A stretch of 64,000 bases of DNA from Cylicocyclus nassatus (taxonomy: Eukaryota > Nematoda > Chromadorea > Rhabditida > Strongylidae), in contig CATQJL010000112.1 in the NCBI GenBank assembly GCA_958299035.1, forward strand, positions 62,045,823 through 62,109,822, read 5' to 3'. The position numbers and the translations under genes are program-made. Below the pieces are notes generated by a model. That model was not told the origin of the DNA and made no database searches. It saw nothing but the letters and a program-made list of their open reading frames with translations. This document shows positions 53,799-64,000 of this stretch, piece by piece; positions within the stretch are counted from its first letter, which is position 1, and every line of letters starts with the position of its first letter.

Positions 53799-53802
53799 TT
53801 AA

Positions 53803-53953
53803 TCTGCGTCTCTGACTTGCGCCACGTATGGCACATGTTGACAATGTGCAATAACATGTTGGCAGAACATTTTGGCTATTAGCCTCATCGCCAACATGTC
53901 CCTGCATGTTTCCCATATTGACCGTGCGTGCCGCAGGTCAGAGACGCAGACCA
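53803..53953. mobile_element. Hairpin MITE with TCTGCGTCTCTGAC ends
   Basis: TCTGCGTCTCTGACTTGCGC pairs with the inverse of GTGCCGCAGGTCAGAGACGCAGA. Inside are ACATGTTGAC/GCCAACATGT words. A diverged half copy is at about 54405-54530 (CATGTTGGCAACATG to GCCGCAGGTCAGAGGCGCAGA). Confidence 0.7.
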
Positions 53954-54764
53954 AGGTTTTGCATAACTTGGAAGGGACGATACCCTCTTAACAGGGAGTG
54001 ATGGGTGAGGCTGGACTCTGCATCTTTTTTGCGAGCTCTCTATTCACTAGTATTCTGCCGAAGCTCCGCCTTCCATCCGTCACTCCCAGTCAAACAGAGG
54101 GTGCACAAATCCCTGAAGAAAAAAGTTAGTCTGTGTGTTTTGTCCACTCCACAGTTGCTGCTATCCTTGCTTGCGTGGGCACGTATAGCTGCACTTGAGT
54201 AGATTTTCTGCTCAATGTATGTCCTTGCAGTGCCGAAAAAATGCTGTAAAACTCGCGCGTGAACAAATAGCCACTTCAGTAATGCCGGCATTTTTGTGCG
54301 CGCACTGACCGGCATTTCAGGCGTATTATTTGTTCCCGCGTAAATTTTGCCGCATTTTCCCAGCATCGCAGGCATACCGTATCAAGCGGAAAATTTGCCC
54401 ACTGAGACATGTTGGCAACATGCAAAACGTGTTGACAACACGCAACAACTTGTTGGCAAGATGTTCTGGCCCTCAGCAGAGCTTCATAATGTTACCCATG
54501 CGTGCCGCAGGTCAGAGGCGCAGAGCAGGGTCAGCAGCAAATTTGGATTGGGCGATATCTGTCCACGCTACCGTATATGGTGGACGATAGCGTTGGCTGG
54601 CAGTTTTCTGCGCGAAGAGCCATCATGAAAGCGGTGGATTTCGACGCAAAAGAATGCAAACGGGTGTCCGATGCGACGACCGCCAAAAACCATCTCCGGG
54701 CTCGACACCCCTTGCGGCGGCTTTTGCTCAAGCAAAGCAGAGATGGAATGAAGGTTAGCCTCGG

Positions 54765-54933
54765 TATAGGCCGCCCGCGCAGGGCGCGGAGAGTGCGTAA
54801 GTGTGTACAGCGCGTCACTCCTCTTTTCCATTGCACTCTCGCCCGCTTGTTTTCTCTGCGCCTCTTCCGGTCACGAATTGTCTGCGATGGACGCGACAGC
54901 GTTGCTCTCCGCGCACGGCGCGGACGGCCTATA
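54765..54933. mobile_element. GC-rich hairpin MITE
   Basis: TATAGGCCGCCCGCGCAGGG..CGCGGAGAG pairs with the inverse of CTCTCCGCGCACGGCGCGGACGGCCTATA. Open frames on both strands here (for example 54531-54995 minus) owe their length to GC content. Confidence 0.65.
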
Positions 54934-55575
54934 TCTTGTTGAAACGAGTAATCAAGGCTGCTGAAGACTGCCCTGCGAAAAGGCCTTCTCCTCATGCAAG
55001 CTTATGCATATTTCCCGAATACGGTAGCGAGGCTGGTCCATTGATGGATACAGTCAGGTTGTTCCCTCGGGCAACGGACCGGATCCACAGGTGGACCGAT
55101 GTGGTACCGGCCGAGGTCTCTCCACCGGCGGTACGGAACTCTTTTACCGGAGCCCACCGAAAATTGTTAATCGGAAGTCCCGAAAGCCTATTCTTGCATA
55201 CTGTAGCTAACCCTAAGTAAGCTCTAAACTGGGTTTATGCCCCTAAACCCCACCCAATTAGCTCTAGATACTGAATCCCCACTCAAAAATAATTTTTTTT
55301 GAAAAGACAGGACACTATTGAAATTAGTATTTATTTGTAGTATAGAACAACAAGTACAAAAAGTAACTGCTGAAGTGTTTCTTCAAAAAGTTGGGTAATT
55401 ACTTCGCTTTAAGCACTATAGAAGAGTCCTTGCAGCGCTTGACGGCCTCGTGGAGGTCATCTAAACACTTCGCACGAACGGTCGGCCGAGCCGAAAACAG
55501 CCCGACGAAGTGTCGATGACGAAGTTGTCAACGGCTACGCCGCTTTGACAACTCCGCCCCTTCCGTCCCTTCCAG

Positions 55576-55730
55576 TGCCTCATTCGCGCACGAAATGCAT
55601 GAGAAAGACTATGAAGTTGGCCGATAAGTTGGATAATCGCACCCCCACTACGTCAACCCCGTCGTGCACCCCGCTCCGCTTACCTCTTGGATACCAATCT
55701 CCCTTCACTGACAGCCCCGCCCAAATCCTC
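55576..55730 (+). CDS. Candidate isolated coding exon, unknown gene
   Basis: A 155-nt open stretch lies between CCCTTCCAG and CTC|GTAAGT. It reads KTMKLADKLDNRTPTTSTPS, then PLGYQSPFTDSP. Consensus splice sites and a balanced composition, unlike the neighbouring repeats, suggest an exon. No family is recognised and no partner exon is proven. Confidence 0.3.
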
Positions 55731-56155
55731 GTAAGTCCAGGCACATACACACCACGCACACTTGCACACACAAAACTTTAGCAGTTGAAGTATACATGAA
55801 AATATCATAAACATGAGAAAACTCTTGATTTTCTTCCTCCTTGAAATTGTGGAATGTTGCAATCATAAAATGCAAATTTCAAGTACATATTCGAGAACTG
55901 CGAACAGATCAATGACGAAACAAGTCCGAAAATCCCTCTTCGGACATGAAAGCCCCTTATTGGGCTTCGGGGCAACCTCAAGCCTCATTTTGGGGAGGCC
56001 GCCCCGGAAAACAACCAGGGCAGGGGTTAAGTCGTTTCGGAAAGACCCCTCCCCCCAAAAAAAACGTTAAAAAAGTAAAAACGAGCTTTAGTGGCCTTTT
56101 TCGTAATTTTCGGCTGGAGCCGTGCAGCTACCGTAGTTGATACGACTGCACCAAC

Positions 56156-56222
56156 ATGGCGCCAGCCAAGCCGAGTCATGACGACGAAACCTGGAAAGAA
56201 GAATATTATGGGGCAAGGTACA
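56156..56222 (+). CDS. Candidate first coding exon, unknown gene
   Basis: ACATGG context at the ATG, then MAPAKPSHDDETWKEEYYGA, ending at GTACA|GTAAGT. This has the look of a charged N terminus. No downstream exon was recognised, so it may be chance. Confidence 0.25.
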
Positions 56223-56742
56223 GTAAGTTTCGACCCGCTTTAGGGAAATTGGATTGGCGGGCGTCCGCCTCGCAACGGTTCGCGCCTTTTTGTAGCCACA
56301 GTATATCATATTGCGCTGTGAACCCAAGTCTGCGTCTCTTCATTCTCCTTAGTCTTTGCTTGGCAAAATGCCAGCGCCGTGCGCTCGCGAAGCCTCCAGC
56401 GATGCGCACGCGCTGCTCCACGTAGAATGTTTCGCCTAATCAGGGGTGAAATCGACTGTATATAGTGGCTGATAGAGCTTTTTCAGCCCTATCAGGCAAT
56501 ATACAGCTTGCCCCGAAATTCCCTCCCCCCCCCCCCCGCCGAAAAACATCCGAAACTTCCTCTTGGCTCGAAGACCTCATTTTGTCTTCTACTCACCCTA
56601 TTAATAGAACACATTAAGAATTCTTTGAAAACCTCACACTTATTCAAAAGATCTCATCAAGCTCTTTCTATTAGTTCCAGCCGTTTTCCCCTCAGACTCG
56701 TTTCAAAGAGATTTTGGATCATCTAACACTCCAGACATTACC

Positions 56743-56929
56743 CTAAATCTTACAGATAAGGCCTCCACAGATAAGTCCGGACTTATCGGACAGTCCTCTA
56801 ACTTATCTGACAAGATTTCAGGGTACTAGTTATAATGGAGAAAAAGGACTTATGTGTAGGGCGGACCTATCTGAAGGGCCTTATCTGGCTGAATCAAAAA
56901 AGAGGACTTATCGTAAGATTTTAGATTAA
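56743..56929. repeat. Fold-back repeat of AGATAAG/CTTATC words
   Basis: TAAATCTTACAGATAAGGCC at the left pairs with GGACTTATCGTAAGATTTTA at the right. Between them AGATAAGTCCGGACTTATC and GGGCCTTATCT recur. No coding. Confidence 0.6.
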
Positions 56930-57086
56930 GTTTAGACATATTCCATAGATTAGATGCCCCAAATTATGATACTGACCAATGGAAGGAACAGCTGACGCTT
57001 TTACGAGTCATCATACACACAAAAACCTCTATCCACATTAGACAGCCAATAGCCATGCACTCGAAGGTTCCACTACAATAAATAAC

Positions 57087-57375
57087 CAGCCGAACACCAA
57101 AAGCGATGGTTTGAAAATGCATCGGCACGAAAACCTGGGACCTAAAACCCAAGGCGAAGGTTAAACTAACATAAACACCATAAATGCCGATGGGCAAAAC
57201 GGAAGCGCGGAAAAGAACGCAAGAGCGAGGAGTAACGATCTGAGCAAGTCGAAAACGAGAGCCGAACACCAAGAATGACGGTTTGAGTACATCCGCACGA
57301 AAAACCGGAACCTGAAACTGAAAAGAAGGAACTTAAAAGAACATAAACACCAAAAAGGCTGACCAGGAACATGAA
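57087..57375. repeat. Tandem duplication with a 173-bp step
   Basis: AGCCGAACACCAAAAGCGATGGTTTG at 57087 recurs diverged at 57260 (AGCCGAACACCAAGAATGACGGTTTG). Both continue CGCACGAAAA-CC-GGACCT.. and AACATAAACACCA. Minus-strand frames through both units give similar peptides only because of the duplication. Confidence 0.7.
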
Positions 57376-57379
57376 AAAG

Positions 57380-58028
57380 AAGAAAGAACGGAGAGCGGAA
57401 AAGCGCGAGGATAGCGAGAGCAGCCTATTTTTGAAAATGCATAGGCTGAGTATCAGCGTAACGACTTGGCTGGATACTAGTTGTGCCCCGGAGGTGCTGT
57501 ACGCCTAGAAATCCCCGGTGAATTCGCAAATTCCTCGGAAGTCCGTGTCGGGCTTATGTGACGTCACCACGAGCAGACGCCCCGTCGCCCGGTACCACGT
57601 GGCAGCAATGGTTAAGAGCGTGCCCGGGAATGCCAGAGATAGGCGCTGTCCCCCGGAAGTCTTTTGCGGTTGTCTGTGTGGGTGTTGCGCCACCGTTTCA
57701 ACGCCCGCGCGCTACAGCTCGAACTGTCTGAGCTTGTACATCACCTTAAGAAGAATGTTATCTCAAAGGAGAGAAACAGGGAAATATAGGAATTAGGTAT
57801 ATGAAATGACTTGGGTGCATCTTAGCCGCGACAGCACCATCTGAGTTGTTGCTCGGGCATTGTCTTAGTTAGGAGCTGAAAATCATCTTCTGGCGATCCC
57901 CTTAGGTCCCGATTTTCCTAGACGCTGCCTTAAACGGTTTTAAATAATTTAAAAGGCCGTAGCAAAACAGAAGAGAAGAAATTTGAGTTATGGTAAGTAT
58001 TCATATGTAGAATTTGAATTGAAGAGTA
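57380..58028. other. Intergenic DNA, no gene recognised
   Basis: A GC-rich patch with frames on both strands (57505-57796) has no match. About 57951-58020 carries GGCCGTAGCAAAACAGA, also seen at 9678 and, diverged, at 5660, directly beside the LTR at 58029. Confidence 0.45.
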
Positions 58029-58331
58029 TGTCAGGATAAGGGATGTACGGGCCCTTACCTGAGCGTGTAGCGGTATTACAAGGTTTGATAGAAGGAGGTC
58101 ATAAATGTTTATTATATAGCATACATAGGATAAAGGGAAAGGGGAAGGGGAGCAGCGAAGCTGCAAGGAGTAGAAGAGACTGCCATGCCAGCTGTCGGCA
58201 TGATCTTATATACGTGGCCGGGGCTTGGCATACTGGACAGTTGGTTCATGCCGGTGGCATGGTTCATCTAGCTATACGATTACACATAGGCTATTCTTAG
58301 TATACGATTAGGCAAAGGCTACATCCTGATA
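58029..58331 (-). repeat. 3' LTR of the minus-strand gypsy element (303 bp)
   Basis: On the minus strand it starts TATCAGGATGTAGCC after the polypurine tract and ends CTTATCCTGACA. The first bases would be TGTC in an intact copy. It is about 86 bp longer than the LTRs at 21756 and 28625. Confidence 0.7.
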
Positions 58332-59314
58332 TCTCCATTCCTTCGAAAAGCTCGTCCTCGAGCTTGTGTCGAATTTTCCGAGAGCAACGACCACTTCGAT
58401 TGTTTTCAGACGAGTCTACAAAGATCACAGCGTGGTAGGAACAAGGGGACTTCCAAGTTGTCCAGGGGGTCTTCACTGAGTCCATCCAAGGGAACTCTTT
58501 CAGCCACGTCCTTTTCCATATACCCGGGCATTGAAGAAGCTCGTCCTCGAGCGTCCTCGAGCGCACGAAGGGGCAGATGACAAACAAAAAAAATTGAACA
58601 GACTGTATGCTTCGGAAGCGGAGGAGAGGGATCGACGACGAGGTGTAGGGGTAAGGAGATGGTGGGAAAATGAATTGTGACAGACGATCAACATGGAGCA
58701 ATTTTACGAGTAACATCAGCGAAAAAAATACAACAAAACGTGCATAAAAAGTGTCCTTAGGGGGTGAAATTTAGTTTTGACAGCATGTTTGATCAGGAAC
58801 GCTTATACTAAAAAAATACAAATTCATAAAATACATGCGATGCTGACTACGTTATTGCTACAACATGATTTAGAGGGACAAGTATGGTTCTAGCACAATA
58901 TAAACTAGTCCATCACTTGGGCGAAACAATCTTTCAGTAAAGTTATTGGAAAGGCAAGAGTTTGATTTACTAGAGCTGCTTATAAGGAAAAAAAACTTGG
59001 TTGATGCATATCTTTGAAATCGCCGGTTCAAAGAAATGCTAATTTGGATGTGATGAAAGCGACGGTGCGGCGTAGAATGAAACTTACCAGAAATTCAAGG
59101 GCGAGAAAAAATGTAGGAAATTACTGGTTGAACAAGGTAGTCTAGCTACTTCAGCTAGTTATTACCTGTTTTGGAAACCCTCGTAGAACTAGGTCTACGA
59201 ATTCAGAACGACGAGGGTTTTGCTCTTCATTTTCTGATGTTTCCATTTGAGAAGGCGAATTGTGAAGTGGGATGGAGTGGAAACATTAGCCAATGTTGAG
59301 CGAGGACAATAGAT

Positions 59315-60579
59315 TCAGAGTCTGTTAGTATGTAAAACTTGAAGGGTTTGGTGGCCATTCAAGTTGCGGATGGTAATGTTAGGACGATTCACTCTTTCTA
59401 CGACATAAGGACTTTTCCACTGAATTGAGAATCTAATAAGTACTGTGTCGTCATGCAGCACAAGATCTCCAGCGGAAATTTCCTTCGTAAAAACTCTATG
59501 TGACGCACCTGGTTTGCAGAGCAGGATCACCTACGATGTTCAGCTTCCTTCCACAAATAGCAGGGCAGTTATGTATGAAAGCATTCTGAATGAGGGCTGA
59601 CAATCGCCGCTGGACCAGAGGCGGCGACCGTATGCAAAAGCATAGGTTGTATTAAGCTTTATCACATAATATTCGTTAGTGTGATACTTTCGGTAGTGAC
59701 TAACCGATCGCATGCTCTATACATATTTGCGCCATAACTATCTGATTTTGGAAGCGTGCCTGAGTTTGCTAAATTGCGCATACAGTCATGGAAATAAACT
59801 TATTTCCGTAAATGCATTGGAAGAGGTCCAAAAATATCGGCATGTGAACATTCAAATGGTCGTTGAAAAAAGGAAAAAATCTTATTCCGCATTTATGATA
59901 TGACCAGATGAAATCTTAGTTTTCTGGCAAACAGCATCTGACGTTATCTATCTCATTACGTGGTCAAAAATGTTAGGCCAAAAATATATGTTTCGCCAAA
60001 AATATATTGTATAACAAAAATATTTGTTTCGCCTCAATTGCTCGAAATGATTTCCTGGCACCGAGATGGAAGCTCAAAAGTGGATTGTTACAAAAATTTG
60101 CAGCGATTCTGATTTGCATTTCGCTATCAGGAATAAGCGTTGTGGTGCCTTCTTTAATTTCTTTTTTCTTTTTATCGCGAAAATTCTTAGAAAGTACGTA
60201 TGGTCTAGGATGCCAGAAAATTCGTCCGAAAAAGTATGTTCTCCTTTCAAAGACTTTATCGCGACGCTTTACTCCAATTGTATTTGAGAATGGCGAATTT
60301 CGCTTGAAGTTGACGGAGAAGATACTTGTATGGCATTTATGCAAACTTCGGGTATCGGCATGGAAAACCACATACTATGTTCATTGTTCCCTGCACGATA
60401 CCTAATTTTGAGATCATAGGCCTGGATACTAATTTGGTATTTAGCAAGCCGTCCGACCAAACAGATCTATGCGTCAGCGATTTAAGCAATGCATGATCAA
60501 TCACCAATGTTTTGGTGGCATTCGCATCGTTTTGGTCCGAAACGAGCGCTCGCGCTTCTAGCATTGGTATAATTTTCAA
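59315..60579 (-). pseudogene. Gypsy RNase H and integrase remnants
   Basis: Near 60500-60440 IDHALLKSLTHRS and in another frame RLAKYQISIQAYDLKIRYRA are RNase H signatures. About 59830-59750 gives YGNKFISMTVYAQFSK, the integrase core around its first catalytic residues. At 59480-59320 GDLVLHDD, WKSPYVVERVNRPN and HTNRL are the integrase C-terminal (SH3-like) block. Stops and frame changes separate them. Confidence 0.78.
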
Positions 60580-60600
60580 GATTGTCCTAGCGGAGGAGCT

Positions 60601-63600
60601 AGGACTGATGCTCTGATTTGCACACCCCTATAGAGTAAGTTGGTTGCTCAGTTTTTAGTTCATGTGGGGCATATCCGAACAGGAGATGGTAGGTAGCAAT
60701 AAAAATGGTGGATTGAGTCGAAGATTAGGAAAACGCACAGAGGTGGTCTATAGTTTCTACGCCATTCGTGCTATGCTACATATACGGATTCTTCTTGTGT
60801 CCTTTTTTGTTACCTTATTTGAAAAAAAATCTAGATGTCAAACTTGCATTTTGTTCTATGGACTGGGTACTATTATGACTTTCAGCAAAATATTAAAGCA
60901 ACATATTTACTCATAGAAATGTTAACAACAGAAATGCTCAGGCGCCTTTGACATATTTTGATTACCAAGCTTGAGTTTTGGAAAGATGAATAACCATGCT
61001 TTTCGCATGTTCTTATTTCAAAAAATATTCGCCTCTGATGTTGCAATTTTCACTCAGTAGATCACTGAAAGTTGTAAGGCATGCAATAAATATGTAGTTT
61101 GTCGGTTAGTGTTGTGACTGTTACTCCATACCTGAGTTCTACTCACGTCGCTGAAAGCATTTTGAGACTAGCTAATTTCTTATTTGATGTTCTTGAGATC
61201 AATCATAGCTACCCCTTGAACTGAGGTATGAACAGTTATGCAAACCACTGCGAGTTGTTGACTTCTACAGCACTTGATTTCTCGTTTTTCATGATTAACT
61301 TCAAAGCTGAAGCGTGCATTTCAGAAATAGCGAATATTGAATATAAATTTTCGTTTTGCTAACGTCTTTCTTCAAAACTTCATTTTACCCATACTGCACG
61401 GTCGAATTTCACGCACATTCGCAAGCACTGGGCTGGGTTTCGCTTGTAGGTGATATAAAGCGCTTGGAAATTTTTTTTTATACTTAGATGTATTTTCGAA
61501 CAGAAACAGTAACATTTGGTTTTAGTAAGATTTCCAAAGTGAACCTAGTAAGATATATGTAGTAGCAAAGGCCCAGTCCTCGCTTCATAGCATGCGTGTT
61601 CCGGAATTTGGAGCTTCTGATTTAAAAAAAAAAGATAAACCTGATATTACATTTGTAGGAAGAGATTTCTGTTTGAAATCAATTTTGGTTACAACGCATT
61701 TTGCATTACGAAGAATGAGTATGCTATTACAAGTCGTTCAAACACCAGTAAGGCTTACACGAAAACCCCACTGTAGTTTTTTTTTGTGAAAAAAAAAAGA
61801 AAGGAAATCTTGCTTATTTCTTGAGTACCGTAAAACTTTGATGTATTGGATAGGCAGCTGATGGGAGATTGAGTAAAGAAGAATTTGACTAAAGTTTAAT
61901 AGCGCTTTCTCTTGACCAAATAAACTCATTGTTAGTCCGAAAATAATTGGATTTCATGAAATTTATCATTTACCTCAATATTTTGTGTTACTAGCATAAA
62001 ATTCGTTTTGCAAAGCAAATTATGATCATTCAGAATCGGTAAAGCTGGAAGATAATGAAAGAAGCAGTGCGGGCAATGATTTAGCAACAAACACATCTCT
62101 TCATTTCCTTGTCGCTGAGTGGCCATAATTGATTTTTTGAAAATCATGCAAAAGTCTGTGAGCTAAAGTGTTCAGCATTTGCTTGTGTTATTGGCTGGAA
62201 CGAGCGTGCTATTTTCTGAGACGAGAACTTTCAGAAGAAAGCAATTTTTCATAAAACTTCGGTAAGCATTCGAATTCTGTGAAGTGTGCATGAGTGAGGG
62301 TCTTTTTTAAAATTGCAGAAGACAAATGGTTAAATTTGACTGTTTTAATCGCTTTCGCATAACGGACTACGAACGTATGTTTCTTGCATTAGCAACTTTC
62401 CAGCAAGCGTATGATTTTGATTTTACACTCGCAAAAAAAAAGAAGCAGAATCGATGTTTCGCTTTGCTTTTTTTTCGTTCATGACCGGTACATCGAAACT
62501 TGTGGTGCTTTGTATGAGCTTACAGTTTGTGTGCAGAATAATCATAGTTAAAGTTTTTTTTTTGAGGCTCTAGTATAATAAAAAAATCATATTAAAATGC
62601 ATGATTTACCTAGAGTCCGAAATTTCCGAAGATCTTATGAAACGGAAATATTTGAGAATGCTGTTAAGAGTTCTGCCAGCTTGATTCATTTTTTTTTTAT
62701 ACTGGAGCATGGTCGCCTCCAAGAAGATCCCTAGAGTAAATTTCAGAGTTTTTTTTCAAGCATCTGTTTTGATCCACATTTTTCTTTTTCGGTCGTGATT
62801 GCACAATGCTAACGCTGACTTTGTGTAAAACGGTAAAAGTTGCGATGGTTAGTCGGATGTCAGTAGCCAGAGTTTATTAGCTGTTTTTGATTATTAGCTG
62901 CTACAAATGTTGCACATTCCGGAAACATGTATTCTTGTAACTTGGACTGTAAAAATGTTGATTCGTTTAGCAGAATCGAATTGGTACGTGAAGATTTAGC
63001 TGGTAAACGTTACTTTGCAATAAATTACACGAAATTCTGTTTGGGATTTACTTGGTGTTTGGAATAGCTTTGTGGATCTGCTGTTGTATACAATTCGTAT
63101 TTCTCGACAACTTATACCGAAACTCTCCACAAGACTTTTTTTACTGACTATTGCTAACAAAATCTGATCTTGTATTAGTCAAAAACGTTCGCGAAGATGA
63201 TCAACAGTCGAATAGATTCTTAGTTTTAGTTGCTTCATAATTATAAAACAGCTATTCCGATAAATCATGATGTCTTGCAAGTAAAGAAAAAGTTTAGGGA
63301 AAAAACGAAGCTCCATTTGCAGCAAAATGTTACAGTAATTACACCATGGATGAATGTGGTTCTAAAAAAAGAAAAATTCATAGTTTGTTTTATTAATTGT
63401 AAATCAATCTTTCATTACCGACTGACCTATTCAAATTACGCACTTTTGTTAGTGAATATCCAAATGTCTTCTCAATCTAGCAAAAGTGGGACTGTAGTTG
63501 GTGTGAGACTGTTGTTCGTCGCAATAATTTAGTTTCTAAAGCTATGAGGCTACGATGGATGCAACCAGAAATTCGGTGGTAGTGTTCCATACTTTATTCA

Positions 63601-64000
63601 AAAAAAATTTTTTTTTCAAAGTCACGTATGTATGCACAATCATGTTCTCCCATAAAGTTTCGCTTGTCTTTGCACATTAAACGGCAAAAAATTATGGTGG
63701 ATTGCTTAAATATCGCAAAAGTTCCGCTTGGATCGAATTACTTGTGTTTGATAAATTTCAAATGCACCTATTTGCAAAACATAGTCTTTGCCCGCACCTC
63801 AAAAATTGTTGACTCGCTTTATGAGTTGACAAGGGTGCAAGCTGGAATTAGGATGGAGGTTTTTCTTGTATATTATTTTTTGAGCACACTGAGAATCTGA
63901 AAATTTCTTTGAAATCTGTTATGGGCGTTTGGAATGACATCTTCTGGGATTTTTTTTTATGGCTGGTATTTATAGTTAACTTATTCTAAAACTCAACATA
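60601..64000. other. AT-rich DNA, no gene recognised
   Basis: No domain, terminal repeat or splice-supported exon is seen. Frames are short and rich in K, F, L and S. The homopolymer texture resembles the interior of the LTR element but with fewer long A runs. Confidence 0.5.

Larger units (their letters stand above)
58029..60600 (-). mobile_element. 5'-truncated Ty3/gypsy LTR retrotransposon, minus strand
   Basis: In minus-strand order: RNase H part (60579-60270), integrase core (about 59900-59700), integrase C-terminal part (59530-59315), proline/charged tail (58716-58340), polypurine tract GAAGGAATGGAGA, and a 3' LTR (58331-58029). The LTR tail, AGGGCCCGTACATCCC..TGACA, and the tail peptide LEDELFEGMEISG match the element at 21756-28841, so both belong to one family. 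The upstream RT, gag and 5' LTR are not seen through 64000. Confidence 0.82.

Noticed and set aside
54531..54995. 154-codon minus-strand frame rich in R and overlapping plus-strand frames
   Set aside because: GC-rich inverted repeat DNA lacks stops in several frames; no domain is present.
1..64000. Ribosomal RNA genes or bacterial gene transfer
   Set aside because: No rRNA core motifs and no intron-free bacterial-type frames were seen; this was by eye only.

Overview
The window looks like nuclear DNA of a parasitic nematode, most likely a clade V strongylid (hookworm or trichostrongyle type). It has short exons with GT...TTTCAG splice sites. One complete gene encodes a two-domain activation-associated secreted protein (ASP, SCP/TAPS family), a family expanded in those worms. 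The transposon load is very heavy and very mixed. There is no operon, prokaryotic gene or CRISPR array. The species is inferred, not proven.

Two host genes can be assembled exon by exon, both on the + strand. (1) The 3' part of an IR25a-type ionotropic glutamate receptor covers 600-39863. Its eleven exons, 1259 nt in all, join in phase with no stop until the last codon and give the end of the ligand-binding S1 half, three membrane spans, the pore loop, S2, the last membrane span and the tail. The 5' part lies left of the window. (2) The ASP gene covers 44368-50561. Its thirteen exons join into 1494 nt (497 residues): signal peptide, SCP domain 1, threonine-rich linker, SCP domain 2.

Most remaining DNA is transposable elements sitting in introns. 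Receptor intron 4 (14.9 kb) holds two mariner-type elements, a Tc1-type element with a nested inverted repeat, two more inverted-repeat elements and a decayed CR1/jockey-like LINE on the minus strand. Intron 6 (17.7 kb) holds a 1-kb palindrome, a mariner with a broken transposase, a 7.1-kb LTR retrotransposon with matching LTRs, a Penelope-like reverse transcriptase fragment interrupted by a Harbinger-type MITE, and a large fold-back satellite carrying a TTAA element. Intron 9 and the ASP introns hold further MITEs.

From 50.6 to 64 kb no host gene can be assembled. This stretch has TTAA and hairpin MITEs, GC-rich repeats, two weak exon candidates, and a truncated Ty3/gypsy element on the minus strand (58029-60600) related to the LTR element in the receptor intron.

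The most interesting object is that LTR element at 21756-28841. It has 217-bp LTRs that read as identical, a 4-bp target duplication, a primer site matching tRNA-Gln and a polypurine tract, so it looks recently inserted. Yet its interior has only a short frameshifted pol relic and about 4.6 kb of non-coding DNA full of A/T runs. It resembles a large non-autonomous retrotransposon. A second theme is a group of TTAA-flanked MITEs that carry perfect hairpins just inside their ends.
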